Positions 33,240 to 47,027 of a stretch of DNA of 64,000 nucleotides are shown here, piece after piece (the first letter of the stretch is position 1; each line of letters starts with the position of its first letter). The stretch comes from Riptortus pedestris. Lineage: Eukaryota; Arthropoda; Insecta; Hemiptera; Alydidae. The notes under the pieces are model-generated. The model had not been told where the DNA came from, searched no databases, and was given only the letters and a program-made list of their open reading frames with translations. The DNA lies in assembly GCA_019009955.1 (NCBI GenBank), contig CM032228.1, positions 9,185,001-9,249,000 of the forward strand, given 5' to 3'. Made by a program: the position numbers and the translations under genes.

Positions 33240-33560
33240 TCTAATGCTTTCCGAGTCCCAGCTATAAATAAGACGGCTCCCTTTCAACTGCCGTGATCAG
33301 TTAACAGCGGCGTAAAGAGACGCCCGTGGCTCGGCTTTATAGCGCATGCGCTCCTTTGGCTTAGACGCTCAGCCGGTGCCTAGCGCATGCGCTCCTTCGG
33401 TTTAAACGCTCAGTTGGTACCCAGCGCGTGCGCACTTATCTCACAGGATTAACGCTTGGCTAGCTCGCATTAGAGCACGACTTAAGTCTCACGGATCGTT
33501 GCCCCAGCGACATTTCTCCTCCAATGCCGAAGGGAAGGGTTGCGGGGTGGGGGTAAGAGA
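33240..33560. promoter_or_regulatory. CpG-rich promoter-like region with repeated NRF-1/Ewg-type sites
   Basis: GC- and CpG-rich island in AT-rich DNA. It has a TATAAATA box (33263-33270, + strand), an Inr-like TCAGTT (33297-33302), and a 41-bp unit repeated 2.3 times carrying GCGCATGCGC at 33342-33351 and 33383-33392 and GCGCGTGCGCA at 33424-33434. GCGCATGCGC is the NRF-1/Erect-wing palindrome. TATA-to-Inr distance (~36) is slightly long. It could be the SH3-gene promoter (reverse strand) or that of an unseen transcript; direction is undecided. Confidence 0.45.
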
Positions 33561-33720
33561 CTGCCCGCAACCTAATGAACGATTATTAATGTAGAAGACA
33601 ACTTACGCCTTATATTGATATAAGTGGCATTTAAACTTCCCACCCCTAACTGATTCACCCGAATTAAGAACTGTTTGAGTTGGTTGGTAAAAATTAATTA
33701 ATTGGTGTATTTTTAAATAA

Positions 33721-33829
<109 letters not shown>

Positions 33830-34042
33830 TCCATACCCTATGTCTAAGGATATTTAAAGCTTTTTCTCACAATGATGATATTCCAGGTATGGGCAACTTT
33901 TGACATGTTCTGGGCCAAAGTTTAGTGTTCAAATACGTTCGGGGGCCGCTTTTAAAAGTAGTGCATTTTAAAGTAGTGTTCATTATTTTTAACGATAGAT
34001 ATCAGACATGAAATTATACTACAATGTATTTTTATAATACAA

Positions 34043-34933
34043 CTAGCTAAGGTACCCGGCTTCGCCCGAGAAATTATTTGAGGCTGAATGATAATGGTAT
34101 TTTTATTGGGCTTTACCTGGTACAATATTTTTACATTTTCCCGTCTCAATGCTTAGGATTTACACCCGAGTACCCGGCGTGATGGGGATATGTTAATAAT
34201 AAAACTATTTGTTATGTACATAATTCTATAAAATACACACTATTTTCTTATTACCCGTTTCCTGTGTATGTATCTTTTTATATATAACGTAACCATAAAT
34301 TATCGTATTAACCATATTGAATACATTCATACATGGATACGGACTGGTGACTATAAGAAACGTCTATGCAAATTACTTGCTTTATAAATTACGATAAAGA
34401 TGTACATTACAAAAGTTGCTCTAAATATAAAATTAAACATCTTTTGCCTTGTACAGGTTCGCCAAAAAACAAAAAAAAAAACAATAGGAAACAAAATATG
34501 ACGAATTTTCAATTCATGCCTACCTAACAACCCCCACTCCTGTTCTTCCCAAAAATGATAATATAGCTTATAATCAAAATCTTTCGTGTCCTATAACGTT
34601 GTTAACCACTTCTATAATTTTTCGTGTATACCTCATTTATTCTTAGTTATACGGCAAAAGTGCATATTACAAAAGTTACTTTAAATAACAAAATCAACAA
34701 CTTTTGTTATGTGCACATTTGTCGAAAAACCAATAGGAAACGAAATATCGCTATTTTTAATTTCAGGCCTCCCTTATAACCCCCACTCCCGTTCGTCTCA
34801 GAGAATATTAATATAACCTATAACCTAATCTGGGTTAGGAGTAATATACATACCAAGTTATATAAAATTTGTTTCAGCCGTTTACGATTACTATAAAGGA
34901 CATAATAAAAACATTCATTTTTATATATATAGA
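34043..34933 (-). mobile_element. Complete non-autonomous Helitron inserted in the hAT copy
   Basis: On the reverse strand it starts TCTATATATATAAAA (A precedes) and ends with the CGGGCGAAGCCGGG stem-loop, TACCTTAG and CTAG with T following, the A|T target rule. 891 bp; carries AAATTTCAGG-type internal words and the ~298-bp repeat motifs. The sibling hAT copy near 59630 is the empty site. Reverse frame 33952-34149 is chance. Confidence 0.85.
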
Positions 34934-35041
34934 TTAATTAAAATAACAAAATGAAATGGAAAAAAATAGGTACAACATTATAATTAAATCGTAAAACTGG
35001 GAATTATTACAAACAACAAAAGTTAAATAGCGACAACGAAA

Positions 35042-35278
35042 TTATTGAGTCATTTGAGCTTGAATTTGGGAAACTAATCCATCGATGTTTCGATTAATTC
35101 CACTGATACAAAGACGTAAAGAGTTTTCCAAATTATCGTCAGTCAACCTTGTACGATGTTTTGATTTATTAACTTTCATCATTGAAAAGAACTGTTCGCA
35201 TTTATAAGAACTACCAAACGCACAACTCTCCTCATATTCCTCATTAACAAGTAGTGTAACATTTTTGTTTAATTGGGT
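35042..35278 (-). pseudogene. hAT transposase C-terminal remnant
   Basis: Reverse translation gives NEEYEESCAFGSSYKCEQFF, MMKVNKSKHRTRLTDDNLEN and SLRLCISGINRNIDGL ending QAQMTQ-stop. This is the hAT dimerisation region (pattern YxCExxFS.MK..KSK.R..LTD..L...LRL). An in-frame stop near 35280 and loss of all upstream domains make it inactive. Confidence 0.75.
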
Positions 35279-35492
35279 TTTTCAAAATGTCTCGCGAGCC
35301 AGATCAAATCTTAAAGCGGTCAGGATTTCCCCACATATGATGTATATGATTAAATTTAATTTAATCTAACTTAACATGAATCGTACATAATTTATTATTT
35401 AAATTTTCTTTTCAAATTTTAGATGTTATTTATAAAAGTACACTATCTATTGGTTACAGCTATTTACTAACCGGCGGGGGGGGGGGATAAGA

Positions 35493-35588
35493 ATTTTATT
35501 TAATAAAATCCTATTGTCCAGGTGAGAATTGAACTCACGACTCTTGGTTTACCAAGTGATACTAAGACTAACGCCTTAACTGGGCCCC
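35493..35588 (-). repeat. SINE head fragment
   Basis: Reverse strand GGGGCCCAGTTAAGGCG.. with a perfect T-arm-like GTGAG-TTCAATT-CTCAC (about 35522-35538) and B-box. The body is missing. Confidence 0.7.
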
Positions 35589-35804
35589 ATTTCTTTTTAA
35601 GAAATTGGAAAAAGGAATATAGAATATATAGAATTTATTTTTAATTTTATGATGTTATTGAAAACGTTTTTTTCTTAAATAAAACGGCAAGCATTCATAT
35701 TATAGTTTCAACAACCTGACATAGAGTATATTTATAATTAATATCCACGTCGGTGAACAAAATAACTAATAACTTTACCATGGAATGTTTCATATATATA
35801 TGTG

Positions 35805-37462
<1,658 letters not shown>

Positions 37463-37974
37463 AACGACAGATTTTGGTGTTGAGGTCGTATTCGTGACGC
37501 GATTTTCAAAAATTTTCTTCAAAAGCCCATCGATCCTACCCAGGAGATGACGAAAATGAAGTCCGTTCCTGTTCACAATATTTGTTTGGTCGTTCCCATA
37601 CTCGATATTTAAACGTTTTAGGTAAAAAGACAGATCAAGTTCGTTAATGGCTGTAATCGGACCAGTGGGAGGGGTTTAGAGGGGGGAATTTCGAATATTC
37701 GAAATATCTCCGATACTATACGTCTGATCGAAAATTTGTATAGAAGCAATCTTATTGCAAACTAAATTTACTATAAATATGGTTACATACATTTATTCTC
37801 TATCTTGAATATTAACCGAGATATTTGCATTTTTATTAAGTGTAACGGACGAGCTATGGTCGGTTTTAATCGTTTCCGTAACTGTTCGGCACTCGTATGG
37901 AGATTTTTCTATTGTATAACATTCCGTGGGAAGTCTGCTTAGTTTACGCAGCCCCTGCGTGACGGGCTTTTAAG
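37463..37974 (+). mobile_element. HINE-like element
   Basis: Decayed 5' end (ACAGATTTTGGTGTTGAGG), no TA core, and an intact 3' end GTCTGCTTAGTTTACGCAG, stem-loop and GACGGGCTTT. Confidence 0.75.
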
Positions 37975-38295
37975 TTGTCTCACTGGTACTGCGTAAACTA
38001 AACAGATCCCCCCCCCCTTCGCCCACTGCTGTCATCTCACTTTCTATTCTCCATGTCCCCCATAATAATAATCTTATGTGAACACCCTTTGAAATGTAAG
38101 CTGTGCATGGGATGTATAAGGTGAACTCAATTAGGGCTTTCAATTAAATTCGTATGAGTTAAAGGTCAAGATCAAAAGGATGCCATTTTCAAAAAAAAGA
38201 AACGAAGGAAAGTAGATAATCATAGAAGTTGAAAAAACCAAAATTGAAATTGTCATACGGTTTTCTAACCTAGGAAGTATCATCACTGAATAAAT

Positions 38296-38955
38296 AAAGT
38301 CCGTCACGAAGGGGCTGCGTAAACTAAGCAGATTTCCCACGTGAAGTATAATAATAGATAAACCTACATACTGCTAACACAATACCGTGAATACTAAGTG
38401 AATAAATACGAACCATAATAAGAAATCTTTCCCCTCCCGGTGAGAAGCGTCTCAAATGTAAACAAACAGGTCTGCCAAAGGCCCACCGGAAAGGAAAACA
38501 ACTGGAACATATCAGAATCTAACATATTCATTTTATTGAAAACTATGTACTTGTACTGTAATTTATAATGAAACAGAATAATTTTTATCTCAATCAATCA
38601 AATTTTAGTAGTCCAAGAATTTAAGAGGGAGGGGGGTCACATGAACATATTTGCATCTATCTCGTATAAATAAAGGTCACTGGACAACAATATTTGTTAT
38701 TTACGCTTTGAATAATGTGGTTTATTATATAACAGAGTATTGTTTATGTTACACGAGTAGAAGTGGGGGTTTGCTGAAGGCTGAAAACTGAAAAATGCAT
38801 ATATCTCAGTTAATATTAAAGATAGAGAATAAATCTATATAACAATAATTATAGTACATTTAATGATCAATAAGATTTACTTTATACATTTTTTCGATCC
38901 GACGTATAGTAACGAAGATATTTTGAATTTTCAATATTCTCGCCCTCGAGCTTGT
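38296..38955 (-). mobile_element. HINE-like element, 5' end lost
   Basis: AAAGTCCGTCACGAAGGGGC stem-loop end (one arm base changed) and AAGCAGATTTCCCACGTGAAG; the body shares long stretches with 30957-31391. It stops short of the 5' palindrome, where the next copy begins. Confidence 0.7.
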
Positions 38956-38971
38956 TTTTTCTTTTTACAGA

Positions 38972-39542
38972 ACGTCCGTCACGCAGGGGCTGCATAAACT
39001 AAGCAGATTTCCCACGTGAAGTTACACAATGGAGAAATCTCCATACGAGAGCCCAACAGTTACGGTCGAACTAAGTTTTGGCGGGAAACTCACTCGTCCG
39101 TTACACTTAATAAAAATGAAAATATCCCGGTTAATATTTAAGATAGAGAATAAATGTATATAACAATATTTATAGTAAATTTAATTTGCAATAAGATTGA
39201 TTCTGTACAATTTTTCGATCCGACGTATGGTAACGGAGATATTTCGAATTTTCGAAAATCCTCCCCTTTAAACCCCCCCTCCCACTGGTCCGATTTCAGC
39301 CATTAACGAACTTGATCTGTCTTTTTGCAGAAAACGACTAAATATCGAGTTTGGTAACGATCAAACAAAACTTGCGACCGCTAGAGCGGTAACAGACAAA
39401 TATATATATATACAGTTTTGAACGGATCTCATTTTCGTCATCTACTAGGTAGGATGGATGGACATTTGAAGAAAAATTTCGAAAATTCCGTCATGAGTAC
39501 AACCTCAATAGCTGATTTCCCTTAAGGGAAATCTGCTAAAAA
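38972..39542 (-). mobile_element. HINE-like element, complete
   Basis: From ACGTCCGTCACGCAGGGGC to GATTTCCCTTAAGGGAAATC and TGCTAAAA, with a short TA core near 39400-39412. Very similar to the copy at 6200-6807. Confidence 0.8.
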
Positions 39543-39692
39543 CGTCTAAACATCGAGTTTGGTATACAGTTCTGAACGGACCTCATTTTCGTCATGTACT
39601 AGGTAGGATCGATGGACATTTGAAGAAAAATTTCGAAAATTGCGCCATGAGGACCTTAATAGCTGATTTCCCTCAAGGGAAATCTAATAAAA
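39543..39692 (-). mobile_element. Tandem partial HINE 5' end
   Basis: Repeats the last ~150 bp of the preceding copy (GAACGGACCTCATTTTCGTC to CTCAAGGGAAATCTAATAAAA) in the same orientation directly after it. Confidence 0.7.
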
Positions 39693-39789
39693 ATGATAGT
39701 AGACTAGAACTTAATAGAATAATAGCACTAACCAAACATGGTGTTCAAACGAAGATAGTATTTTAACTAACAATAGCGTGACCATGGTT

Positions 39790-40235
39790 TCATTGGTCAT
39801 TTGTTTGGAGAGTCCTGCTTTATGGGAGTAAACGTTGGACGCTTCACAAAAAGGAATATAATATATTAGCAGCAATGGAAATAAAGATTTTGCTTTCATT
39901 CACCAGAACAAGATGGGTCCTATAGAACTTCAAAGTGAAATTTCTAAATGTGCTAAGTGGAAGTACATTTTTTTTTCATGAGCTTTGGGAAAAGGAGGGC
40001 GAGATTTCTTGGGCATATCATAAGGTACAAGGATTCCATCACAAATATATTGGAAGGTAAGGTTATTAGACTCAGGGAAAGAGGGAGGACTTCCGTCAGT
40101 CGGTTCTGTCAGTGATGAACATGGCGAACGTTGTCATCAGGACATGTCGGTGATGGAGTCACGCTATCTGAGTGGAGCAATGTTGGCTGATTAATGCTGG
40201 ACTACTCAGCACTAACGCATGACTACAGCCAAGAA
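39790..40235 (+). pseudogene. LINE reverse-transcriptase C-terminal remnant
   Basis: Frames shift, but LYGSKRWTLHKKEYNILAAM and then RFLGHIIRYKDSITNILEGK, GRTSVSRFCQ are the familiar post-RT motifs (LYGSE-W-x-L.., the E.R.LR..G, FGH.. region and the GRR..GRP tail). Stops and frameshifts mean it is dead. Confidence 0.65.
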
Positions 40236-41039
40236 ATTCAAACCAAACTAACTTTAAACTAAGGAACTTTATGTTTACCTATGTATTTTATATGTGTATT
40301 ATACCATAAACTAGATGATGTTATATAGTTTATGTTAATTAGTACTCTATTCAGCAATATGTCCCCTACTGTAACTTGTCTGCGAGTTGTTTACCTTAAT
40401 ACAGTGTTAAACATATATAAATGGTTAATGTGCGATATCTCAAAAACGGTGGGTGATGGAGACAAACTGTTTGCATATTTTTAATCAGCATGTCTAAATT
40501 GTCTTAAAACAAGTGTTCGATACCAAGATATACGCCAAAAGTTTTTTTTTGTTTTTCAGTGTTGTAGGGGCGTGCGGTAAGCTTTTGCGGTAATAATAGA
40601 AAATGTCGGCACCAAAATGTAATGGCGGGAAGCTTTTTAAAGGGGAGAGTAAGAGAGCATTTAGACTGAACCATTTGTTATTTCTCCTGGAGAGATGAGG
40701 GGAAAAAATAAATAAAGAAAACAAAACAACTATGTGAGTTCTCCTAAGAATTAGGTATATTGAAATAGTTCATTATACATTTATACACTACACGTTATAT
40801 ATGGAGGTTGAACAAGACAAAATAACTTTACGTTATGCACTAACTTATCTGTAATAGAAATATATAATTAAGTATATCATAATAGAAATGAAATTTGAGA
40901 AGTAAACAGAAGAACGTAACTTTATGAACTAATATGGCGGCCATATAACTATGTACGCTAGATGAGCGATGGGTCCTATGATATATGAGTACTCATTCGA
41001 TATTGGCGCAAATAATGCTAGCATTATTAAATAGGTACT

Positions 41040-41460
41040 TGCGGTAATCATGCACTTTCCTTGAAATGATGGAGTCTTCTCCGGAACCATCATCACCGGC
41101 GGGAGATGAAACAACTGAATGACTATCACGGGTGACTTCCAACTTCGGTTGTCTGTGAAGCGGTTATCTATGAAGCGGTGATCTGTAGGGGAGGGAGAGG
41201 GGCTAGGCCCCACTGGCCGTATGAACGACCCCAGCGTCTGAGAGCAACTGACCCTATCCTTGTTGCTGGCCGATGCCTTCTTGAACTGCATGTGTTTTTC
41301 CGCTGTAGCCACGGCCTTGGCGATATGCATGTGTGTGTGGCGGGTCTATGAACCCCGCGAGCGCGGGACATTTAAAATTCAAACTGACGACTAAACATCT
41401 GTAATTGGCTGAAATTAATATCAGGTTGGCCGTGATTAACATCAGCTGTTCGGTGGCGGG
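41040..41460. other. GC/CpG-rich segment with overlapping chance frames
   Basis: Elevated CpG in AT-rich surroundings; reverse frames (up to 133 codons) overlap in three phases and none shows a known domain. It could be a promoter/first-exon region, possibly of the reverse-strand SH3 gene. Not resolved. Confidence 0.3.
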
Positions 41461-41499
41461 AAAACTATGAAATCACATAAATGATAAGCATCTATTGCC

Positions 41500-42056
41500 A
41501 GTAGGGACCTTGCGATACTGGATTCGATCCGATATCTGGTATCGATACCATACTGGTATAAAAGTATCGATATTCCGATAATATCGCATTAAAAGTATCG
41601 ATACCAAAGGTATCGGTATCGAAACACCTCTGATTATTAAATTAGGTTTTTTAGAAAAAAAATTGTGATTTATTACTGTTATAAAACGTCAGTTTTATCT
41701 CTTTAAAAACGTTTTCTTGTTTCTTAAAATAAAATAAAAATTAATTTTTTTTGTTTCATTATGGAAATTGATGAAGAACGTAGGTAATCCTCAATTGGCG
41801 GTTATCCTTTATCCCCTGCCTTTGAAATATCGTACTATGACATAATTTGATTTATTACTCATTACCATGTATTTTATTTACTTTAAATTCGAAATTTTAA
41901 TTAATTTACTTTTAATTAATTTAAACTTTTTTATGTAATTAGTTGATATTAAATTATCAAACGTTCGATACCGATACTCATCTTTTTATTGCGATACCGT
42001 TGAAATATCGGAAGCAAAGTATCGAAACTAAAGTATCGATACCTACCCGTTCCACA
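41500..42056. repeat. MITE-like segment with clustered GTATCGATAC motifs
   Basis: Left cluster (41510-41625) has at least six GATAC/GTATCGATAC variants; right cluster (41960-42045) has about five in opposing arrangement; the middle is AT-rich. Subterminal short repeats of this kind are typical of hAT-like MITEs, but no matching ends or target duplication were seen. Confidence 0.45.
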
Positions 42057-42080
42057 GTCTCAGCTTATTCCATAAAGAAC

Positions 42081-42837
42081 AAAAGTCCGTCACGCAGGGG
42101 CAGCGTAAACTATGCATATTTCCCTCGTGAAGTTTAACAATAAATAAATCTACATACTGGTATCACAACACATCCGTAAATACAGTGAATAAATACAAAC
42201 TGAAATAAGAAATCCTCTCCCAACGGGAACCGTCTGATATATATGTAAACGTACTGATCTAACCTCTCACCAAAAAGAAAAACAATTACCTAATTATATC
42301 AGAATATAACATATTAATTTTATTGAAAACAATTTACTATAACTATAGTTTACAATGAATCAGAATAATTTTTATCTCAATCACTAATAATTTTGTAAAA
42401 GAACAAAAGAAGAAGGGGGCGGGGGATCAACTGAACGTATTTGTTTGTATCTCGTATAATAAAGATTTGTTGAAAACAGTATTTCGTATGTAACCTTGTA
42501 ATAAAGTGATTTATGATATAACACCTTATTATGTCACTAGTAGGAGTGGGGGTTTAGTGAAAGCGTGAAACTATAAAATCCAAATACCTTGGTTAATACA
42601 CATTATACAGAAAATATGTATAGAACAATATTTAAAGTAAATTTAATTTCCAATAAGATTATTTTTAAACAATTTTTCGATCTGACGTATAGTAACAGAG
42701 ATATTTCGAATTTTCGAAATTCCTCCCCTCGTTCAATTTCAGCCATTAACTAACTTGATTTTTCTTTTTACATAAAACGACTAAATATCGAGTTTGATAA
42801 GAGTTAAACAATAATTGCGATCACTAGAGTGGTAACA

Positions 42838-42899
<62 letters not shown>

Positions 42900-43026
42900 G
42901 TTTTGAACGGACCTCATTTTCGTCTACTTTTAGGTAGGATCGATGGACATTTGAAAACAAATTTCGAAAATCGCGTCATGAGTGAGACCTCAATACCTGA
43001 TTACCGATAAGGGAAATCCGCTAAAA
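42081..43026 (-). mobile_element. HINE-like element, long version
   Basis: AAAAGTCCGTCACGCAGGGG to GATAAGGGAAATCCGCTAAAA, ~946 bp, TA core 42841-42888. Contains the extra segment with CAGAATATAACATATTAATT found also in 45465-47027. Confidence 0.78.
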
Positions 43027-43139
43027 GTCGTTTTTTCAAATCATTCTATTTTTTTCGTAGTGGATAATAATTCGAAAAGAAAAAAAAAAAACTTCAAAAG
43101 AACCCAATGGTTGCGACTAATAGGCGTAGCCTTTAGATC

Positions 43140-43147
43140 GTACACAT

Positions 43148-43220
<73 letters not shown>
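43140..43220. repeat. (CA)n(TA)n microsatellite
   Basis: Compound run outside a recognisable HINE copy. Confidence 0.9.
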
Positions 43221-43224
<4 letters not shown>

Positions 43225-43497
43225 AACCTTCAGAGAGGGAGTTTAATTTCTAAATAGCCAGGCCTTATATATTTCTGATTTCGTAATATGAAATTCAGAT
43301 TATATGTGACCAGTTAACATCAATGAATTTGCCTTTTTAGCGTATTTGCCTAATTCTTTTTGTATTTTGTTTTTATTTTAAACAATAGAAAACTGGCAAC
43401 TTTGATTTTAGAGTTCTATATTTACTTAAGTCAACCACATTTGTCCGGCTTCTTGACCATATTTATGAAGTCATCGCATAAATTATTTGCATGAATC

Positions 43498-43810
43498 TCA
43501 CACAATAAAAGTCTCTTGACAACAATGTTTGGTGCTTAAACGTCAAATGGCATATGCACTTATTGTTAAAGCGCAGTGACTAAAAGTGGTAGTTTACTGA
43601 ACGCTGAAAATAAAAAAAAACAATCTCTTTAATATTCAAGATGGAGAAAACGTAAAGAACAATAATTAAATAAAATTAAATTTGCTTTAAGATTGGCACT
43701 ACAAAATTCTATGATCCGACGTAAAATGAAGGAGATATTTCAAATTTTCGAAATTCCTCTCTAAACCTCCCCCCTCCCCTAATGGTAATTTCGGCCATTA
43801 ACGAACTAAA
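43498..43810 (-). mobile_element. Partial HINE-like element interrupted by a Helitron
   Basis: Contains ACGTAAAATGAAGGAGATATTT and TTTCGGCCATTAACGAACTAAA, then the Helitron's TC. Its continuation beyond 45237 was not recognised. Confidence 0.6.
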
Positions 43811-45237
43811 TCTATATATATATATTAAATTGTAACCTCTGTCTGTACATTGATTTTTTTCGCGAAATTTCACGATAACTTTTCGTTTCACATGTCATAG
43901 ACACCATAACTGCATTTTGTTTCTTTGGTGTCTGTTTGTTTGTTTATTTGTTTGTTTGTTTGTTTGTTACCTTTTCACGCATAAACGGCTGAACCGAATT
44001 TTATGAAACTTGGTATGTGTATTACTACTAGCCCAACTTAGACTTTAGGCTATATTAATATTCTCTAAGACAAACAGGAGTGGGGGTTATAATGGAGGCC
44101 TGAAATTAAAAATAGTGATATTTCGATTCCTATTGCTTTTTCAGCAAATATGTCCATTACAAAAGTCGTTTATTTTGTAATTTAGAGTAACTTTTGTTAT
44201 ATGCACTTTTGCCGTATATGGAAGTATAAATGTGTTATACGCTAAAAACTTTAGCGGGAGTCAACAATTTATTAGGCACAAAAGACTCAACCGAACTAAA
44301 CCAAACTCGGTATGTGAATTAGTACTAACGCCTTCCTTATAATAAGCCATACTAACATTTCTAGGGACGGGCAGGAGTGGGGGTTATATGGGAGGCCTGA
44401 AAATAAAAATAGCGATATTTCGTTTCCTATTGCTTATTCAGCAAATATGCCCATAAAAAAAGTTGTATATTTTGTTATTTACAGTAACTTTTGTTATATA
44501 CACTTTTGCCGTATACGGAAGTATAAATGAGTTATACGCTAAAAACTATAGCGGGAGTCCACAATTTTATTTGGCACAAAAGAATCAACCGAACTAAACC
44601 AAACTCGGTATGTGAATTAGCACTAACGCCTTCCTTATAATTAGCCATACTAAAATTTCTAGGGACGGGCAGAAGTGGGGGTTATAAGGAAGGCCTGAAT
44701 TTAAAAATAGCGGTATTTCGTTTCTTATTACATTTTCGGCAAATATGAACATAGCAAAAGTTGTTTATTTTGTTATTTAGAGTAACTTTTGTGATATTCA
44801 TTTTTGTCTTTTAACAAAGTATAAACGAGATATACACTATAAACTAAAGCGGGAGTCAACGATTTCATTGAGCGCTAACGAGTAAACCGAACTTACAAAA
44901 ACTCATTATGTCAATTAGCATTAATTCTTCCATGATTATAAGCTATATTAAAATTTTTAGGTTAGAACGGGAGTGGGGGTTATAAGGGAGGCCTGAAATA
45001 AAAATTCGCGATATTTCATTGTCTATTTGTCTACGGGAAATATGACAATTTGGAGGACAGTGAAGACCTACATAAAAAATTAATTTTATTATTAACAAAT
45101 GCCAACAACGGGAATTAACCCTAAACACTGGGACGGGTAAATGTCAAAATATTGTGCAAATTAAAGCCTTGCCAAAAAAATACCATCACCATTCAGCCTC
45201 AAATCAATTCCCGGGCGAAGCCGGGTATCTGAGCTAG
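43811..45237 (+). mobile_element. Complete non-autonomous Helitron (1427 bp)
   Basis: Starts TCTATATATATATATTAAAT after A and ends CCCGGGCGAAGCCGGG, TATCTGAG, CTAG (45234-45237) before T. Contains four ~298-bp units (GGAGTGGGGGTTATA words near 44079, 44374, 44673 (as AGAAGTGGGGG) and 44970). No coding capacity; the reverse frame 44943-45128 is repeat-derived. Confidence 0.88.
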
Positions 45238-45464
45238 TATATATATATATTTACATATTTATATATACATACGTATATATGTGAGTATGTTATTACCCAA
45301 ATTATGTAGTACCCAAATTATTATTGTCTACTTTATTCCCCTCAATAAAAAGAATGTGTTTGACCTTTTTGATAAAATAATTATTATGCTAGACCATATT
45401 TTGAAATAATGAGAAACGTCAGCACAAATAAAACATCTACTTATTTAAACATATGTATACAAAA

Positions 45465-46839
45465 AAAGTCCGTCACGCAGGGGCTGCGTAAACTAAGCAG
45501 ATTTCCCACGTGAAGTTTTACAATAGAGAAATTTCACGAGAGCCGAGCCAGTCAAAGAAACGACCGAACTAGCTTTTGGCGGGAAAGTAACTCTCGTCCG
45601 TTAGGCTCCGAGATTAAATTAAAACAATTCAATCTCAAAAAACAACAAGAACACAAAAGATGGACTTACCGTTAATGATAGCAGCGCTTTGAACACTTAT
45701 TACACCAACACTAAATAGTACCACAGAATATCTATTATTTGTAAGACTTAATACTGCTGTGAATATTAAGTAAACAAATAAAGGGCAAGTCAAATGGTAA
45801 GAACCTTCCTAATAGCAAACAGTCTGAGTTCTAAACAATCAGGTTAGCCAGCTTTTACCGGAAATAAAAGCAATGACGGAAATATATTTGAATATAAGTT
45901 CTAAATTTTATTCATATAACTATTTATTATATCTAGTACTGTAATTAATAATAGACCTGAATAATTTTTATCACAACCATTCCTAATTTAGGAACGATTC
46001 AGACGGTTATGAGCGGTTTGAGATGTTCACATGATTAAGGAACAAGCAGGTTAGCCAGCGAAGGTTTACAAAAGATAAATATACATACAGGTAACACTTC
46101 CGTGAATATTAGTGAATAATTACAAACTGCAATGAGAAATCTTTCAGTGAATTTACAATATAAGTTAATAGTCCCTACAACGTAATACGGCTGGATTGTA
46201 AAATAAACAGGTTAGCCAACCTTGTAGTTCAGTATCGATAGATAGACCGGAAAAACAAACAATCAAAGAAATATATCTGAATATAAAATATTAATTTTAT
46301 TGGAAACTATTTATTATAGTTAGTGGAGTAATATGAAATGAATCAAAATAATTTCTATCTCAATCACTCAGATTTTTGTAGTCCAAGAAAAAAAAAGGGG
46401 GGGGGGGTCAACAGAACGTATTTGTTTGTACCTCGTAAAATAAAGCTTTGTTGAAAACAATATTTTGTATTTAACCTAATAATGAGGTGGTTCATTAGAT
46501 ATCAGCTTATTATTAATATGTCCCTAGTAGGAGTAGGGGTTTACTGAAAGCGGAACTCATTACAAAAAATACAAATATCTCGGTTAATACTCATTATAGG
46601 GAAAATATGTATAGAACAATATTTATAGTAAATGTAATTTGCAATAAGATAGATTTTATACAATTTTTCGATCCGACGTATAGTAACGGAGATATTTCGA
46701 ATTTTCGAAAATCCTCCCCTCTAAACCACTGGTCCGATTTCAGCCGTTAACGAACTTGATCTTTCTTTTTACATAAAACGACTAAATTTCGAGTTTCGTA
46801 ACGATCAAACAAAAATTGCGACCGCTAGAGCGGTAACAG

Positions 46840-46901
<62 letters not shown>

Positions 46902-47027
46902 TTTTGAACGGGCCTCATTTTCGTCATCTACTAAGTAGGATCGATGGACATTTGAAGAAAAATGTCGAAAATTCCGTCATGAGTACAACCTCAATAGCTG
47001 ATTTCCCTGAAGGGAAATCTGCTAAAA
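45465..47027 (-). mobile_element. HINE-like element, longest copy (~1.56 kb)
   Basis: Perfect stem-loop end (AGTCCGTCACGCAGGGGC) and 5' palindrome end TCCCTGAAGGGAAATCTGCTAAAA, TA core 46844-46898. The body has partially repeated segments (GGTTAGCCAGC near 45842, 46050 and 46211), suggesting internal duplication. Confidence 0.78.

Larger units (their letters stand above)
33884..35339 (-). mobile_element. Internally deleted hAT element split by a Helitron
   Basis: Ends CAGGTATGGGCAAC and, inverted, CATATGTGGGGAA. Excluding the Helitron (34043-34933) it is ~565 bp, close to its sibling at 59471-60017 (547 bp). The reverse strand retains the C-terminal end of a hAT transposase (stop at 35044-35042). 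No 8-bp duplication survives here; boundaries come from comparison with the sibling. Confidence 0.65.
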
